A stretch of DNA of 64,000 bases from Liolophura sinensis (lineage: Eukaryota > Mollusca > Polyplacophora > Chitonida > Chitonidae): positions 18,829,608-18,893,607 of the forward strand of contig NC_088300.1 in assembly GCF_032854445.1 (NCBI RefSeq), read 5' to 3'. A model generated the notes under the pieces. That model was not told where the DNA came from. It saw only the letters and a program-made list of their open reading frames with translations, and ran no database searches. The position numbers and the translations under genes are program-made. Below, in pieces: positions 1 through 30,215 of the stretch (position 1 is the first letter of the stretch; the number at the start of each line of letters is the position of its first letter).

Positions 1-399
1 GGCAGTGTAATTGGTTGTAACTTCGTTGTGATCAAGACAGATGTCCGTTTTATTCAAATCTGTCTGGGTACATACATGTTCGTCTGGTTATTTTAACAAC
101 ATTTGCATTCTTGTACCGGTAAGGATGTTGTGGATCTTTCTCCCGTCCTTGTGTAAAAATCACAATGGCTGCAATAAATAGTATACAGGCAAACCTTATG
201 AAAGGAGAGGCAGCATAACCGATATGCTGGCGGTCGCATTTTTAAATTGATTTATTGACCCTAAAAACGATAAAGTTAGGTTTTAACTGTAATCGACCTT
301 AATTTATAAAGCGTTTCTGCATTTTAAAGGTGAATAAACGAAGCTTGATGTACCCTGAGTAAATATTGGCCGCTCGAATCTGACTCTTCATGTGTTTGC

Positions 400-610
400 A
401 GGATTTAAGCGTAGGACGTAGTTTAAGTTGCCTCAAATTTCGTCCATGACTTTAAGTTGCTCATTTAATCTGAACCTTATAATAGTGTTTTGAGGTTTCT
501 ATGGGAGGTAGGATGGCATCCTACTGGAAAAAATGCTGCTAGTTTCAACACTAAAAGTAACTTTTCATAACATTTATTTGGCTTTAAAATACAATGTTTT
601 GGGCAACATG
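400..610 (+). repeat. Dispersed repeat E, copy 1
   Basis: GTGTTTTGAGG, ATCCTACTGGAAAA, GTTTCA-CACT-AAA and ACATTTATTTG-CTTT occur here in the same order and spacing as at about 39945-40110. It is a diverged interspersed repeat of unknown class. The rest of 1-956 shows no gene I can support; the first exon of the MCFD2-like gene could lie here or further left. Confidence 0.6.
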
Positions 611-784
611 TGACGTCACTTGCAGTATTTAATATTACATATTGCATCGCTTTTCTTTTGAATGTCCAAACTGCACGGTATAAGCCTACGTTTACTTCGC
701 GTCTCTTTGATGTTACGTTGACGAAAACCCATTATGTGTATCTAGACCTGATCAACGTTGATGGGAAAACTGTTTCAGGCTGGG

Positions 785-900
785 CTCATCACTCACCATG
801 AATACATCCTTTCACAAATGGTGGCGTGAGTTCGATTCCAGTTTTAGTTCATGTCTCCGGAGAGGTTCAGGGCATCGTTTGCCACGTTTACCTCAATGCA
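785..900 (+). mobile_element. Decayed SINE head fragment
   Basis: CTCACCATG, then GAGTTCGATTCCAG (B-box-like), then TCTCCGGAGAGG follow the order of the family A SINE head, with heavy divergence. No tail is visible. Confidence 0.4.
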
Positions 901-956
901 TCATTCATCCGCAGGGTTATAAGTGACAGTTATACCATGTTATTATACCCCTACAG

Positions 957-3900
957 GAGGATGTGTGGCGTGGTGTGGGACACGATCGTGGCCCTCGTCC
1001 TGACATGCGTACTGTTAACCACCGCTGACTCGGGCTCTCACCATCACATTCATCCCGGCAACGCCAATGAAAACAGATTCCATGATTCTGCCGTCGTTCA
1101 AGATGCAGAGTAAATATCATATTTAGAATTTGAGCAATAACTGTGTAATTAAGAATGATGTGTATGAAATATCGATACCATCCACAAACGCAAATAACCA
1201 TGATTATTAAAGCGGTTATCTATACAGCTCAGATATATTTTCCAATTTATTTTGTTTGATATTGTAATGAGTTGAATATGTTTTGGGAGATGCTGTCACA
1301 ATTCCTCAATTATTTTATTGCGAAATGCTGTAACGAGGAGATTAACAAGATGTCTTCATTTATTTGATCTGGTAAGAAATTAAATCTTCTTAAACGAGAA
1401 TCAATATTTGCTGTTTCCAGGCATATTAAAGAACACTTGAAAGATGAAATCAACGTCGACGAGAAGAATATGACAGCGGAAGAACTAGAGTTCCACTATT
1501 TTAAGTAAGCTGACGAACATAAACAGAATTCACAGAATAATTACTCATGTATCCAGATGGTATCTCGCGGGTAGTCGAGAAAGATGGTTCCAATGAAAAA
1601 AAAAATTCTCGTTGGAGAAGATCGGAAACAATTAATAAAGTTGTTCGTAAATAACTGCGCTCTATATATATATAATAAAAACTTTTCTTCTACGGTTAAT
1701 TAGAAAGCTGTTTTATTTGTTTATTCTTTGGCCATTAGTGATGACGGTTATCTAGAAAGCTGTTTTATTTCTTTACTCTTTGGCGAATTGCCCATGGGCC
1801 AAATACAGGCTGTGGCTTGTTTGAATGTGGGTGGAAATCACCTTTCAAATATTTAGATAAGTCAAAATTTGTTTCGTGGAATCGTGATTGGGTCTACACT
1901 AAAGCCTATTTTTTTTTTATCTCCGTCTTATACCGACGTCGTAAATAACTGCACTATACATATATTAAAACGTTTTCTTCCATGGTTAGCTAGAAAGCTG
2001 TTTTATTTCTTCCCTCTTTGGCGAATTGCCTATGTTTCGAAGACAGGCTTTGGTTTGCTTGAATAGCGGTGAAAATCACCTTTCACATATTTAAATAAGT
2101 CAAAATTTGCTTCTCTGAATCATGATTGGGTATACACTATTTTTTATTTTATTTTCTCCTTTTATAGACTTCACGACACGGACAACAACACAAAGCTGGA
2201 TGGTTTGGAGATTCTTCAGGCTTTAGCTCACATGATGCCCGCCGATGACGTCGTACCGCCACTCAAACCGGAAGACACCGCAGGCAAAACGACCGAAGAA
2301 ATAAAAAAGATGGAAGATGAGCGTCGAGATAAAGTATTGGATTATTACACAGGTAATCATGATGCCTATGTTTACACTCAGAGGGGCCTCCGTGGCTTAG
2401 TTGGTTAGCGCGCTAGCGCAGCGCAATTACTCAGGAGCCTCTCACCAATGCGGTCGCTGTGAGTTCAAGTCCAGCTCTTGCTGGCTTCCTCTCCGGCCGT
2501 ATGTGGAAAGGTCTGTAAGCAACCTGCGAACGGTCGTGGGTTTCCCCTGTGCTCTGCTCGGTTTCCTCCCACCATAATGCTTGCCGCCGTCGTATAAGTG
2601 AAATATTCTTGAGTACGGCGTAAAACACCAATCAAATAATTACATAAATAAATCACTGAGACGCCTTACCGAAGTAATTGTACGTCTTCAGTTATGTTGT
2701 ATTCCTGCATAAATCAAGATTCTGCTGGGGTCTGGTCCCTGCTGGTGGACTAAGCATCCCAGAAGCCTGGTCCCTGCTGGTGGACTAAGCATCCCAGAGG
2801 CCTGGCCCCTGCTGGTGGACTAAGCATCCCAGAGGCCTGGCCCCTGCTGGTGGACTAAGCATCCCAGAGGCCTTGCCCCTGCTGGTGGATTAAGCATCTC
2901 AGAGGCCTGGTCCCTGTTGGCGGACTACGCATCCCAGAGGCCAGGTCCCTGCTGGTGGACTAAGCATCCCAAAGGCCTGGTCCCTGCTGGTGTACTAAGC
3001 ATCCCAGGGGCCTGGTTCCTTTGCATTGTTTTAATGTTATTGTATGTTAAATGTGATGACAACATAAATGAACTACAGTTGACATCTCTGCATTTTTTAT
3101 GCAATCTGATTATCTTATAAGTTTGTCATAATCTATCTCTTGGTGTTATCAAGGAAAGGTTATCTGTCGGCAAGTTTACGGTACATGTTATTTCGTAATT
3201 GCTTATTTGTTGAAAAGTTTATTAAATCGGTCCAGTGGGATTCCATATGCATGTTGTTGTACTGAAGGGTATTCTATACGAATAGCTATAATTCCATGCT
3301 GGGTTATTTGCTGACAAGTTTACCACATCTAGTCGATGTTATACTCTGTGTGAGGTTGTTCCAAGGCTGCCATCATTCCATGTTGGGTTATTTGCTGACA
3401 GGTTTACCACATCTAGTCGATGTTATACTCCGTGTGAGGTTGTTCCAAGGCTGCCATCATTCCATGTTGGGTTATTTGCTGACAGGTTTACCACATCTAG
3501 TCGATATTCCTTTCCGTGTGAGGTTGTTCCAAGGCTGCCATCATTCCATGTTGAGTTATTTGCAGACAAGTTTACCACATCTAGTCGATGTTATACTCTG
3601 TGTGAGGTTGTTCCAAGGCTGCCATCATTCCATGTTGGGTTATTTGCTGACAAGTTTACCACATCTAGTCGATGTTATACTCCGTGTGAGGTTGTTCCAA
3701 GGCTGCCATCATTCCATGTTGGGTTATTTGCTGAATAAGTTTACCACATCTAGTCGATGTTATATTCCGTGTGAAGTTGTTCCAAGGCTGCCATCATTCC
3801 ATGTTGGGCTATTTGCTGACAAGTTTACCACATCTAGTCGATGTTCCTTTCCGTGTGAGGTTGTTCCAAGGCTGCCATCATTCCATGTTGGGTTATTTAC

Positions 3901-4211
3901 TGACAAGTTTACCACATCTAGTCGATGTTCCTTTCCGTATGAGGTTGTTCCAAGGCTGCCATCATTCAGTGTTGGGTTATTTGCTAACAAGTTTACCACA
4001 TCTAGTCTATGTTATACTGCGTGTGAAGTTGTACTGAGATTGCTATAATTGTGCTTTGTGTTATCTGTTCGCAGGGTTCATCGACCGCGTGATGGAGGAC
4101 GATGATTACGACAACGACGGCTATCTGACGTATATAGAGTATGTGTTAGCTCGGCGGCGAGATGAGCAGCGCTACAAACAGAACCAGGCGCCCAAAAAGG
4201 ACGAACATTAA
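957..4211 (+). CDS. MCFD2: MCFD2-like EF-hand cargo-receptor subunit (4 coding exons)
   Basis: Coding exons are 961-1109, 1421-1504, 2168-2352 and 4075-4211; joined, they give 184 residues with a TAA stop at 4209-4211. Every junction is GT-AG and phases match (2, 2, 1). The start at 961 (MCGVVWDT) follows an acceptor-like CCCCTACAG at 948-956, so a 5' non-coding exon probably lies upstream. Residues 1 to about 23 form a signal peptide with a hydrophobic core (IVALVLTCVLL), followed by a His-rich stretch. EF-hand loop 1 is residues 81-92 (D81, D83, N85, D89, E92); loop 2 is 150-161 (D150, D152, D154, G155, E161). The blocks HIKEHL, FHYFKLHDTD and DDDYDNDGY match the MCFD2 family, whose known role is to bind LMAN1/ERGIC-53 and export glycoprotein cargo from the ER. 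Unlike human MCFD2 (about 146 residues) there is a charged insert between the EF hands and a C-terminal tail ending PKKDEH. A CGREF1-type paralogue is the main alternative. Confidence 0.8.
961..1109 (+). CDS. MCFD2: MCFD2-like coding exon 1 (signal peptide)
   Basis: Residues 1-50: signal peptide, then an HHHIHPGNAN segment. The donor is GCAGA|GTAAAT and the exon ends in phase 2. The frame is also open upstream to 826, but that part resembles a decayed SINE head and lies before a good acceptor, so ATG 961 is preferred over ATG 937. Confidence 0.75.
1421..1504 (+). CDS. MCFD2: MCFD2-like coding exon 2
   Basis: Acceptor TGTTTCCAG|GC and donor TTTAA|GTAAGC. It encodes residues 50-78, starting EHIKEHLKDEI and ending FHYFK. 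This is the helix that leads into EF hand 1 and is highly characteristic of the family. Confidence 0.85.
1640..2167 (+). repeat. Tandem duplication in MCFD2 intron 2, reaching the 3' splice site
   Basis: Two copies start at about 1647 and 1941, each beginning GTAAATAACTGC. Both carry GAAAGCTGTTTTATTT, CTTTGGCGAATTGCC, AATCACCTTTCA and AAGTCAAAATTTG in the same order. The first copy holds an extra internal duplication of the GAAAGCTG block (about 1705 and 1756). Copy 2 ends in the real pyrimidine tract and AG of exon 3. Copy 1 ends in a decayed version of the same (TTTTTTTTTATCTCCG). Confidence 0.75.
2168..2352 (+). CDS. MCFD2: MCFD2-like coding exon 3 (EF hand 1 and linker)
   Basis: Acceptor CTCCTTTTATAG|AC and donor TTACACAG|GTAATC. 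It encodes residues 78-140: EF loop DTDNNTKLDGLE, then an acidic/lysine-rich linker (EDTAGKTTEEIKKMEDERRD) longer than in vertebrate MCFD2. Confidence 0.85.
2384..2652 (+). mobile_element. Full-length tRNA-derived SINE (family A)
   Basis: The 5' head GGGGCCTCCGTGGCTTAG includes an A-box-like TGGCTTAGTTGG, and a B-box-like GAGTTCAAGTCC follows about 75 bp on. A body with TCTCCGGCCG and GGGTTTCCCC comes next, then the tail AAATATTCTTGAGTACGGCG and an A/T-rich end. It sits 31 bp after the donor of MCFD2 exon 3. The same family recurs at 47676 and 63661 in this window. Confidence 0.85.
2732..3020 (+). repeat. 35-bp minisatellite, about 8 units (MCFD2 intron 3)
   Basis: The unit contains CTGGTCCCTGCTGGTGGACT and AAGCATCCCAGAGGC, repeated about eight times with few substitutions. 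ORFs across it are spurious. Confidence 0.9.
3293..4074 (+). repeat. 84-bp minisatellite, 9 units plus a terminal degenerate unit ending at the exon 4 acceptor
   Basis: The unit carries GGTTATTTGCTGACAAG, TTTACCACATCTAGTCGATG and GAGGTTGTTCCAAGGCTGCC. The period of 84 is a multiple of 3, which leaves a 250-codon frame open (3296-4048); this is not a gene. The last stretch, 4006-4074, aligns to a unit along its length and supplies the genuine splice acceptor of MCFD2 exon 4. Confidence 0.9.
4075..4211 (+). CDS. MCFD2: MCFD2-like coding exon 4 (EF hand 2, stop)
   Basis: The acceptor is TATCTGTTCGCAG|GG. It encodes residues 140-184: FIDRVMEDDDYDNDGYLTYI with EF loop D150-E161, then a basic tail (LARRRDEQRYK) and C-terminus PKKDEH. 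Stop TAA. The acceptor region is a degenerate last unit of the 84-bp array that fills the 3' half of the preceding intron. Confidence 0.85.
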
Positions 4212-5490
4212 CATCTGTATGACGAAGATATATGACAAGCAGATAACAATCAGTCGGTACTGGCACACTATCATTAACCAAAGAATAAGTCGCGCACCAT
4301 AATCAGTAATTTTAGGCCTATAACTGATTGTGTGCTATTTATTCATTGATGATTGATATTGTGTTGTCTGTTATGTCACGATGACAAAATTGAAATGAGC
4401 TATGTGTGTTGGGTGTACAATAACTGGGAAACAGTGTGTACCTGGATCCTGCGTTTTCATAATGAGTTCTGTAGCGCGCAAAGCGATTTGAGCACTGATG
4501 TATAAAAGTTTACAACACTATATATCTGCAAACCTCACGCCCATCGTGAAAGAACTGTGACATCGTTATTTTCAGCATTCTGAAGCCTGTGGATTGAGCA
4601 TAACATTGATTCTTGACAATGGGTCAGTATTCCTGGGCATTTCAAGGTAAGCCTATTTTAAACGATGTTGGGCCGCCATCGTATAATTAATATAATCGTA
4701 TAATTAATAAATAAGTAAATAAATAAACGGGGTTACGGTTAAACGAGCAATCTATGAACGCAGTTCATCCCAGCGTGGCATTTTCATCATCAATGTGTTT
4801 ATATAAATTTGGAATTTCCATTTGAAGAGCGTCTATCTTTACGTTCATGATTCAACCCTTTACGGCATGGCCATTACGACATGGCTTCCACTGTCGCATT
4901 GAGATGACGCCACGGATATGTTGCCTTGGCAGTCATGCTGGGACTTTTATTGGGCATTTTAGGCTTGCCTCCAGGGCACACGCTTTTGGCAGACTCATCA
5001 ACTTTTCTTGTAAAAACTACGACTTTTGGCTCAGGAGCTGTACAGGACTATATTTTGTTGTTACAAATTCTATAAGTTAAGTCAGTCTATAAAATAGTCA
5101 GTAATTTCATGTTAAGAACTGTTGAAAGTGAAAGAACATATTTGCACTAATGTTCCATAAACACTTCAGAAATCGTTTCTGTGTCTACAAATGTCCTCCG
5201 ATTTGCGGCCGCCAGTACTTAAAGCAACATTTGGTCATTTGTTTGGAATATATTAACATGTTTATTCAAATAAAACTACAAGCGTCTAATAGCTGTCGTG
5301 AATGAGTGATTGAAAGAAGTATATATGTACAACGCCTGACTGCGCATGACCTGTTCAGTACATTGAAGTTCTATATTGTCATGTTATCGGTATTATATGT
5401 GTCATGCTACGCGAGAGAAAAAGAGATTTGCAGTGAGATTGGTGGAGTAAGGTTGTGAATGGCTTCCCTAATAAAAGTTTAAAGAAGTAA
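4212..5490 (+). other. MCFD2-like 3' UTR and candidate poly(A) sites
   Basis: AATAAA hexamers occur at 5269-5274 and 5470-5475. The second is followed by a GT-rich stretch (TGTGTTGTTTTG) typical of a cleavage region. No other coding signal is seen here. The UTR extent is inferred; transcript ends cannot be seen. Confidence 0.45.
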
Positions 5491-5819
5491 AACTTTGCAT
5501 GTGTTGTTTTGATCGGAAAACAAAAACATTACCCGTTTCTCATTTTAACCATTAAAAACATCTATAAAATTATCGTTCTTTTTTCTCTGTGAAGATTTAT
5601 GGCTGGAAGTGTACAAACCAAGACAGCCAGCCGCTAACATATGGTAAAAGCACTACGTTTCAGTTCAGTATTTTCCTAGCCCACCATGCTCTTGGCACAA
5701 GCAGTATTATGGACACAACTTTTCTCCAAGATACATTGTCCCAGTTCCACAACCATTATGTGCAGCAATACTGCAGTCTGGCCTATTCCACATGCGTTGC
5801 CTTGGGTGGTGTGTACATT

Positions 5820-5935
5820 CATAATACAATCAAATGAAAAAAAAACAAAAAAAAAACAAAAAAACAACAAAACAAAAAAAACAAACAAACAAACAAAAAA
5901 AGGCGCCAAAAAAAAAAAAACAAACAAAACGCCAT
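5820..5935 (+). repeat. A-rich low-complexity tract
   Basis: Runs of A interrupted by single C or G residues. It makes spurious Lys/Asn-rich frames. Confidence 0.9.
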
Positions 5936-6004
5936 ACTCATGAACATATCAATTATATGACGGCCATTCCCACATTCACATAATTTGTATGGTTTATGAC
6001 AATA

Positions 6005-6215
6005 ACCAGTCGCCGACGCTCATGTGACCCTTAAGGCACCACTTGTCTTCCACCAATATGATTGATGTATATCTGTAAGTCACATGTGGGAAAGTTCGTC
6101 AGTAACTTCGATGGTTTCGCCGGGCACTCAGGTTTCCCCCACCTTTAAAACCACCCGCCATCGTATAAGTGAAAACTTCGCGCACATAGCGTTAAGCAAC
6201 AATCAGATAACTATG
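6005..6215 (+). mobile_element. Diverged dispersed element, family C
   Basis: TCTGTAAGTCACATGTGGG, then TCAGTAACT, CAGGTTTCCCC and CCATCGTATAAGTGAAAA. The 3' part is SINE-tail-like. Related pieces lie at 43870-44060, 53400-53545 and 55270-55450. Confidence 0.55.
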
Positions 6216-6539
6216 ACGGTGGACAAATTCATGGGGGAAGGAAGTCAGGCTTCCCCCAAATAAACCACCGTCCATCAGGTACTTGAAAAATTCAACACAG
6301 CAAGTGCTGGATTCGAACATGTGACCTCACTGGCTAAAATCACATCGGGCTAATGGTTTAACGGAGTGTCAACCAGAGACTTCGGAATCTTTACAGCAAC
6401 AAATCCATGATTGCTACTACGGCCAACACGTTAGAGGCTTCAAAATAAACACTGTCGTTCATGCAATGGACTGTTCAAAAAAAGTGTCCGTTTCTTCTAG
6501 AAATTTCTTTGGCTTATGTTAAATTATTGTTGCTCAAGT

Positions 6540-6690
6540 CGGCTTCCTCTCTGGTGGTAGGTGTGAAAGACTGCCAGCAACCTGTGGGTTTCTCCCGGGC
6601 TCTGTCCGCTTTCTTCCCACGATAATAGTGGCCCCCGTCGTACAAGAGAAATACTTTTAAGTACAGCCATGAAATGAACAAATTAAAAAA
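6540..6690 (+). mobile_element. 5'-truncated family A SINE
   Basis: CGGCTTCCTCTCTGG, CAGCAACCTGTGGG, TCCCGGGCTCTGTCCG, then the tail motif CCCGTCGTACAAGAGAAATA; clearly diverged. It may lie at or just beyond the distal RIOX1 poly(A) site. Confidence 0.7.
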
Positions 6691-6699
6691 AACAATTTA

Positions 6700-9086
6700 A
6701 AAAATTTTTTTTAAATAAAACATGTTTTATTCATCATAAATCTCTTAAAAGTCATAAAAACAAGGCTCTAAAAATGAAGAAACAAAATGAGATGAGACAT
6801 GTAACCAAAGCACTTTAAATCGCACTAAAATACCGGAAGCTCAAGTCCATGCCTAGATAAGACTACTTTATCTACAATGTATGTTTGCAAGGGATTGTGA
6901 GCAGGATGAATGAGAGGCCAGCTTACACACCCCCACCACAGGAGAACTTAAACACATTCCTAACTGCCAGGCAAACATTCCACGAACATCGACGACACAA
7001 CATAGTCATGTTTCATAATTGCAAAGATCCAAGAGATTTTTTCCCCGAGGTACTTTCTATAAAAAGTTTTATGAAAACAGTGAGTTGCTTAATAGCAGAG
7101 AATTCTGCCCATGATCAGAGATCTGAGCATTAGTTACACGTCCAGGAGATAGAAATGGCTTAATTTCTCAAGATGTTCCTGTTTATCTAATCACTAGCAT
7201 ATCATTTGGAATGAATGACCATAAAATCAGGAAGTCCTTACAAGACAAAAATCAACTAGGTCCTGTCGGCTACTATAAAATGTAAAATTCTCAAAAGAGC
7301 GAACATTTATATACAACCTACGATCTGAATATGACACACAGATGTATGTATCAACTTTGTTAAACAGTCCAAGAACTTACAATCATTTCAAAGACTAGAA
7401 TGTGGTAAATATTAACGCAAAGTTCCAAAGATGCCAAATGTGGTAATAGACGGTCAAACAAAAAAGCACTTATCACTGCTAGTTCTCTTCTAGAAGCTAT
7501 TCTCATCAATGACATAACAACCTAATGCACACAATGACAAGTTCTAATGAACAACAACAACAATGGGTTATTTTGTACTCTAAGAAAAAATCCAACCGTT
7601 CAAAATCCAATGTCTTCATTGAAAGCCAACATAAGTCAATCTCATAAGTATGTAAAAGGTTCCTCAAAGATACAACAGATATGAAAGGGTACTTCATGAA
7701 AATAATAAAATTTGTGACCTTTTTCTTTCTGAAAAGGTTTACAAGAATTCCAATACTGGCAACACGAATAACAACTGTTTGAGACCCTCTTAAAGACACT
7801 GTCAAACTGATGAAGAATAGTACATAGAGAGTGATAGGAAGTCCACAGGTGTAACTCGTGGAAAACAAAAGCGTTAAACTAATCACCCGTCCACTTTTCT
7901 ACTTCTAACTTCTACGCAATAGAGCCATGATTCTTATGACCTGTACCCTGAATTTCCAGATCGCCTATTCTATATACCTGATTGACTACGGCATTACATC
8001 AAAGCAGTCTAACAATCTATCAAGTTACATGCAACTGATGAACATCAGAACATCGTAATGTTATAAGTTGACATGTCTAATAAAAATGATGTTGACTGTT
8101 TGTCAACTTTACTTGTGATCACCCTATAAGACAAATCAGAATAAATAATAGAATAACCTTTTTGTCATGAAGATCATAATTTCAGTTTGGCTGCCGAAGA
8201 ATTGTCAGGCAATTCTTCGGCAGCCAAACTGAAATTATTCTACTTACTATTTCCATACTTTCCATTTTTATATCTGAGAATGTCAACTGAAGACTGCAAA
8301 CTCTCATGACAACCACCCATTTCAGACATTCCAGAAAAAAAGAAGTTTTGAAACAAATGTATTAACCTATACATTGAAATACGAATGTGACTATAAGTAT
8401 TGTCTACAGCTGTGCCTGGTCATTTAGCAGCCTGGATACTCTCATACTACAGTTTTCTGGGTAAAGTGTTTCCTCACAGTTGTGGTATGACGTTAATTCA
8501 AGAATCTACATCGGTTTTCAATAAGAAAACTTACACATTATTTATTCCACCGAGAAGACAGAGAAAACCCACTACTACCAAATCAAGCCTGGCTTTATCA
8601 CACTAACCTTGATCTTCATCAACATCACAATACATGATTGCACAGACAGTACTGACAAGACAATGAATATTTGTGTACAGACAATGATCTCACAGAAATG
8701 AGTACATGAATATGAGCGATGTGTAGCTAGGCATGGTTGTGCAAGACTGCATGACAATTTCTCTAAACTATAGCATGTGTTAATGCCCAGAGGCCGCCAC
8801 CTTTTCCATGGTCACATCGCCCTCAAATTACCTCCCCTTTGTAACATCTTTGCAAAATTCATAAATCTTGAAAAGAATAATCTGTTTCTGAACATGGTTA
8901 ATAAGAGACGGTACACTCAGATCAGGGGTAAAATGGATCCGTTAATCTTGTATTCTGTATATCTTGGGTTGTCATTGGTTACATTATGCACAAAGTTCAC
9001 CAAAACAGTCACATGCATATTCAACAAAGCCTTGATAAAATGAACAAGAGATGTAAGGTTCCCATGGTGACGGCTTCACCTCATCA
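6700..9086 (-). other. RIOX1 3' flank / candidate 3' UTR
   Basis: Reading on the - strand, AATAAA hexamers complement 8541-8546 and 6726-6731. The nearer gives a UTR of about 550 nt and the farther about 2.4 kb, which would include the hairpin at 8176-8238. Several frames up to 126 codons exist here, but I do not recognise any and none shows exon-like borders. Confidence 0.4.
8176..8238. repeat. Perfect 29-bp inverted repeat (hairpin, 5-nt loop)
   Basis: The left arm is 8176-8204, the loop TCAGG is 8205-8209 and the right arm is 8210-8238. The arms are exactly complementary, centred on CTGCCGAAGAATTG / CAATTCTTCGGCAG. It is about 850 bp past the RIOX1 stop, on the 3' UTR side. Confidence 0.95.
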
Positions 9087-28810
<19,724 letters not shown>

Positions 28811-28924
28811 TCTGGGTTTTTCTTCAAAATGTTATATTAGTCTGTACTGCCACACATCTGAAATAAAGCAAGTTAATTTATAATTTCAAATTGGTGCGTG
28901 TGTGTACATTGTATCTTCTTGTGG

Positions 28925-29080
28925 GAGAGTGAGTCCATCACACCCAACTGCTGCCACTACAATATCATGCCGAAGACACCAGACACGACACCAAACCCAG
29001 TGACGTTATTTCCTTGCTGACTACTTGCTTTCAATGCTGGGTGCCAAGTGAGATAGCAACAAGTATCAAGTCTCTGGTAT
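28925..29080 (+). mobile_element. Family B fragment
   Basis: ATCATGCCGAAGACACCAGA and TGCTGGGTGCCAAGTGAGATAG match blocks of the 14550 copy (CATGCCGAAGACACCAGACA; GAGCCAAGCGAGGCAG). Confidence 0.55.
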
Positions 29081-29090
29081 GACCCGACCG

Positions 29091-29200
29091 GCGTAGACCA
29101 ACCTCAGGTTTCTGACAGGCCTCTCCATATACGACCAGTAAGAAAACCAGCATGAACTGGACATGAACTCACAACGACCACATTGCTGAGAAACATCAAG
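29091..29200 (-). mobile_element. Family A SINE head fragment
   Basis: ACGACCAGTAAGAAAACCAG, CATGAACTGGACATGAACTC and ACAACGACCACATTG correspond to the reverse complement of the SINE head and B box. Confidence 0.55.
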
Positions 29201-30028
29201 TTTTAATGAACACCAGGTAATAAACTCAAATCTTACCACAAAAAGAGGAATCCACTTTATGTACCACATGGTTTTATAGTTTGGATGATTTGACCAACTT
29301 TCTTGGATGATTTGACCTAGTTGTGGAGCGGTGTAACTCTTTAATCCTGCAACACTACCCGAGCTACAGTGGAATACAGCTCCTAACATGTTGGAATGAC
29401 ACTGACAGTAAGGAACACTCAACACTTGACCACCCGTGAATTAAAACTTCCCTAGCTTAAATCAATGTCAAACGAGTGGTCCACATAATCAACTAACCTG
29501 TTCTGAGTCTCACGGCACCTAAAACTAGCTTGCCAAAGGCTCTACTTGTACACGACCATGTAATCTTTTTCTTTGTTGTCACTGTTTATGTAAGAACTTT
29601 CAGCCAGGTAAACACTCTCAAACCCATTCCAAAATATAGTTTATTTCTCCCAAAAAACCATCACTAGTATCATTCAGAATAGAATTATCTTGTGTAATGT
29701 GCTGCAAACAACAACATCAATCTTATCTGATCTTTTTTTATGATTCAATCTGAAACCACTCGTAGGTTATGCCATACAGGCCCGATAACGATAACAGAAA
29801 TAATTCTTATACCCTTAGCCACTTTCTCAGAAAGTTAATTACTTCAAGAAAGGCTTTTATTGTGTATTAAGATTCGACAGAGGTACTCGCGTTCTGTTAC
29901 AAGCATTTTTTTTTTCAATGCAGCCCAATCAGGCAGCACTTTTCCACGAGGCTAGGTACGAGAGCCTCACTTTCGTATCCTCGACTTTCCAACTATAACA
30001 GGAGGCCAGTGCACCAAACAAAAGAAGA

Positions 30029-30215
30029 TTTGATTTATTTATTTATTTATTTGATTGGTGTTTTATGCCGTACTCAAGAATATTTCACTTATACGACGGA
30101 CGCCAGCATTATGGTGGGAGGAAACCGGGCAGAGCCCGGGGGAAACCCACAACCATCTGCAGGTTGCTAGAACACCTTCCCACTTATGGCCGGAGAGGAA
30201 GCCAGCACGAGCTGG
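30029..30215 (-). mobile_element. Family A SINE, 5'-truncated
   Basis: On + it reads ATTTATTTATTTATTTGATT, CGTACTCAAGAATATTTCAC, TGGTGGGAGGAAACCGGGCA and GGCCGGAGAGGAAGCCAGC. Well preserved; ends before the A box. Confidence 0.85.

Noticed and set aside
611-618. TGACGTCA (CRE/ATF site) as an MCFD2 promoter element
   Set aside because: Lies at the end of dispersed repeat E and no transcription start is visible nearby; a single 8-mer is weak.
2384-2480. Functional tRNA gene at the SINE head
   Set aside because: A- and B-box-like motifs are present, but there is no cloverleaf, the spacing is long, and the SINE body and tail follow directly.
3296-4048. 250-codon ORF as a secreted repeat protein
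   Set aside because: It is an in-frame artefact of the 84-bp intronic minisatellite, and a second frame and the opposite strand are also open.
7506-7886. 126-codon ORF (-) downstream of RIOX1
   Set aside because: Lies in the 3' flank, low-complexity hydrophobic composition with no recognised family.
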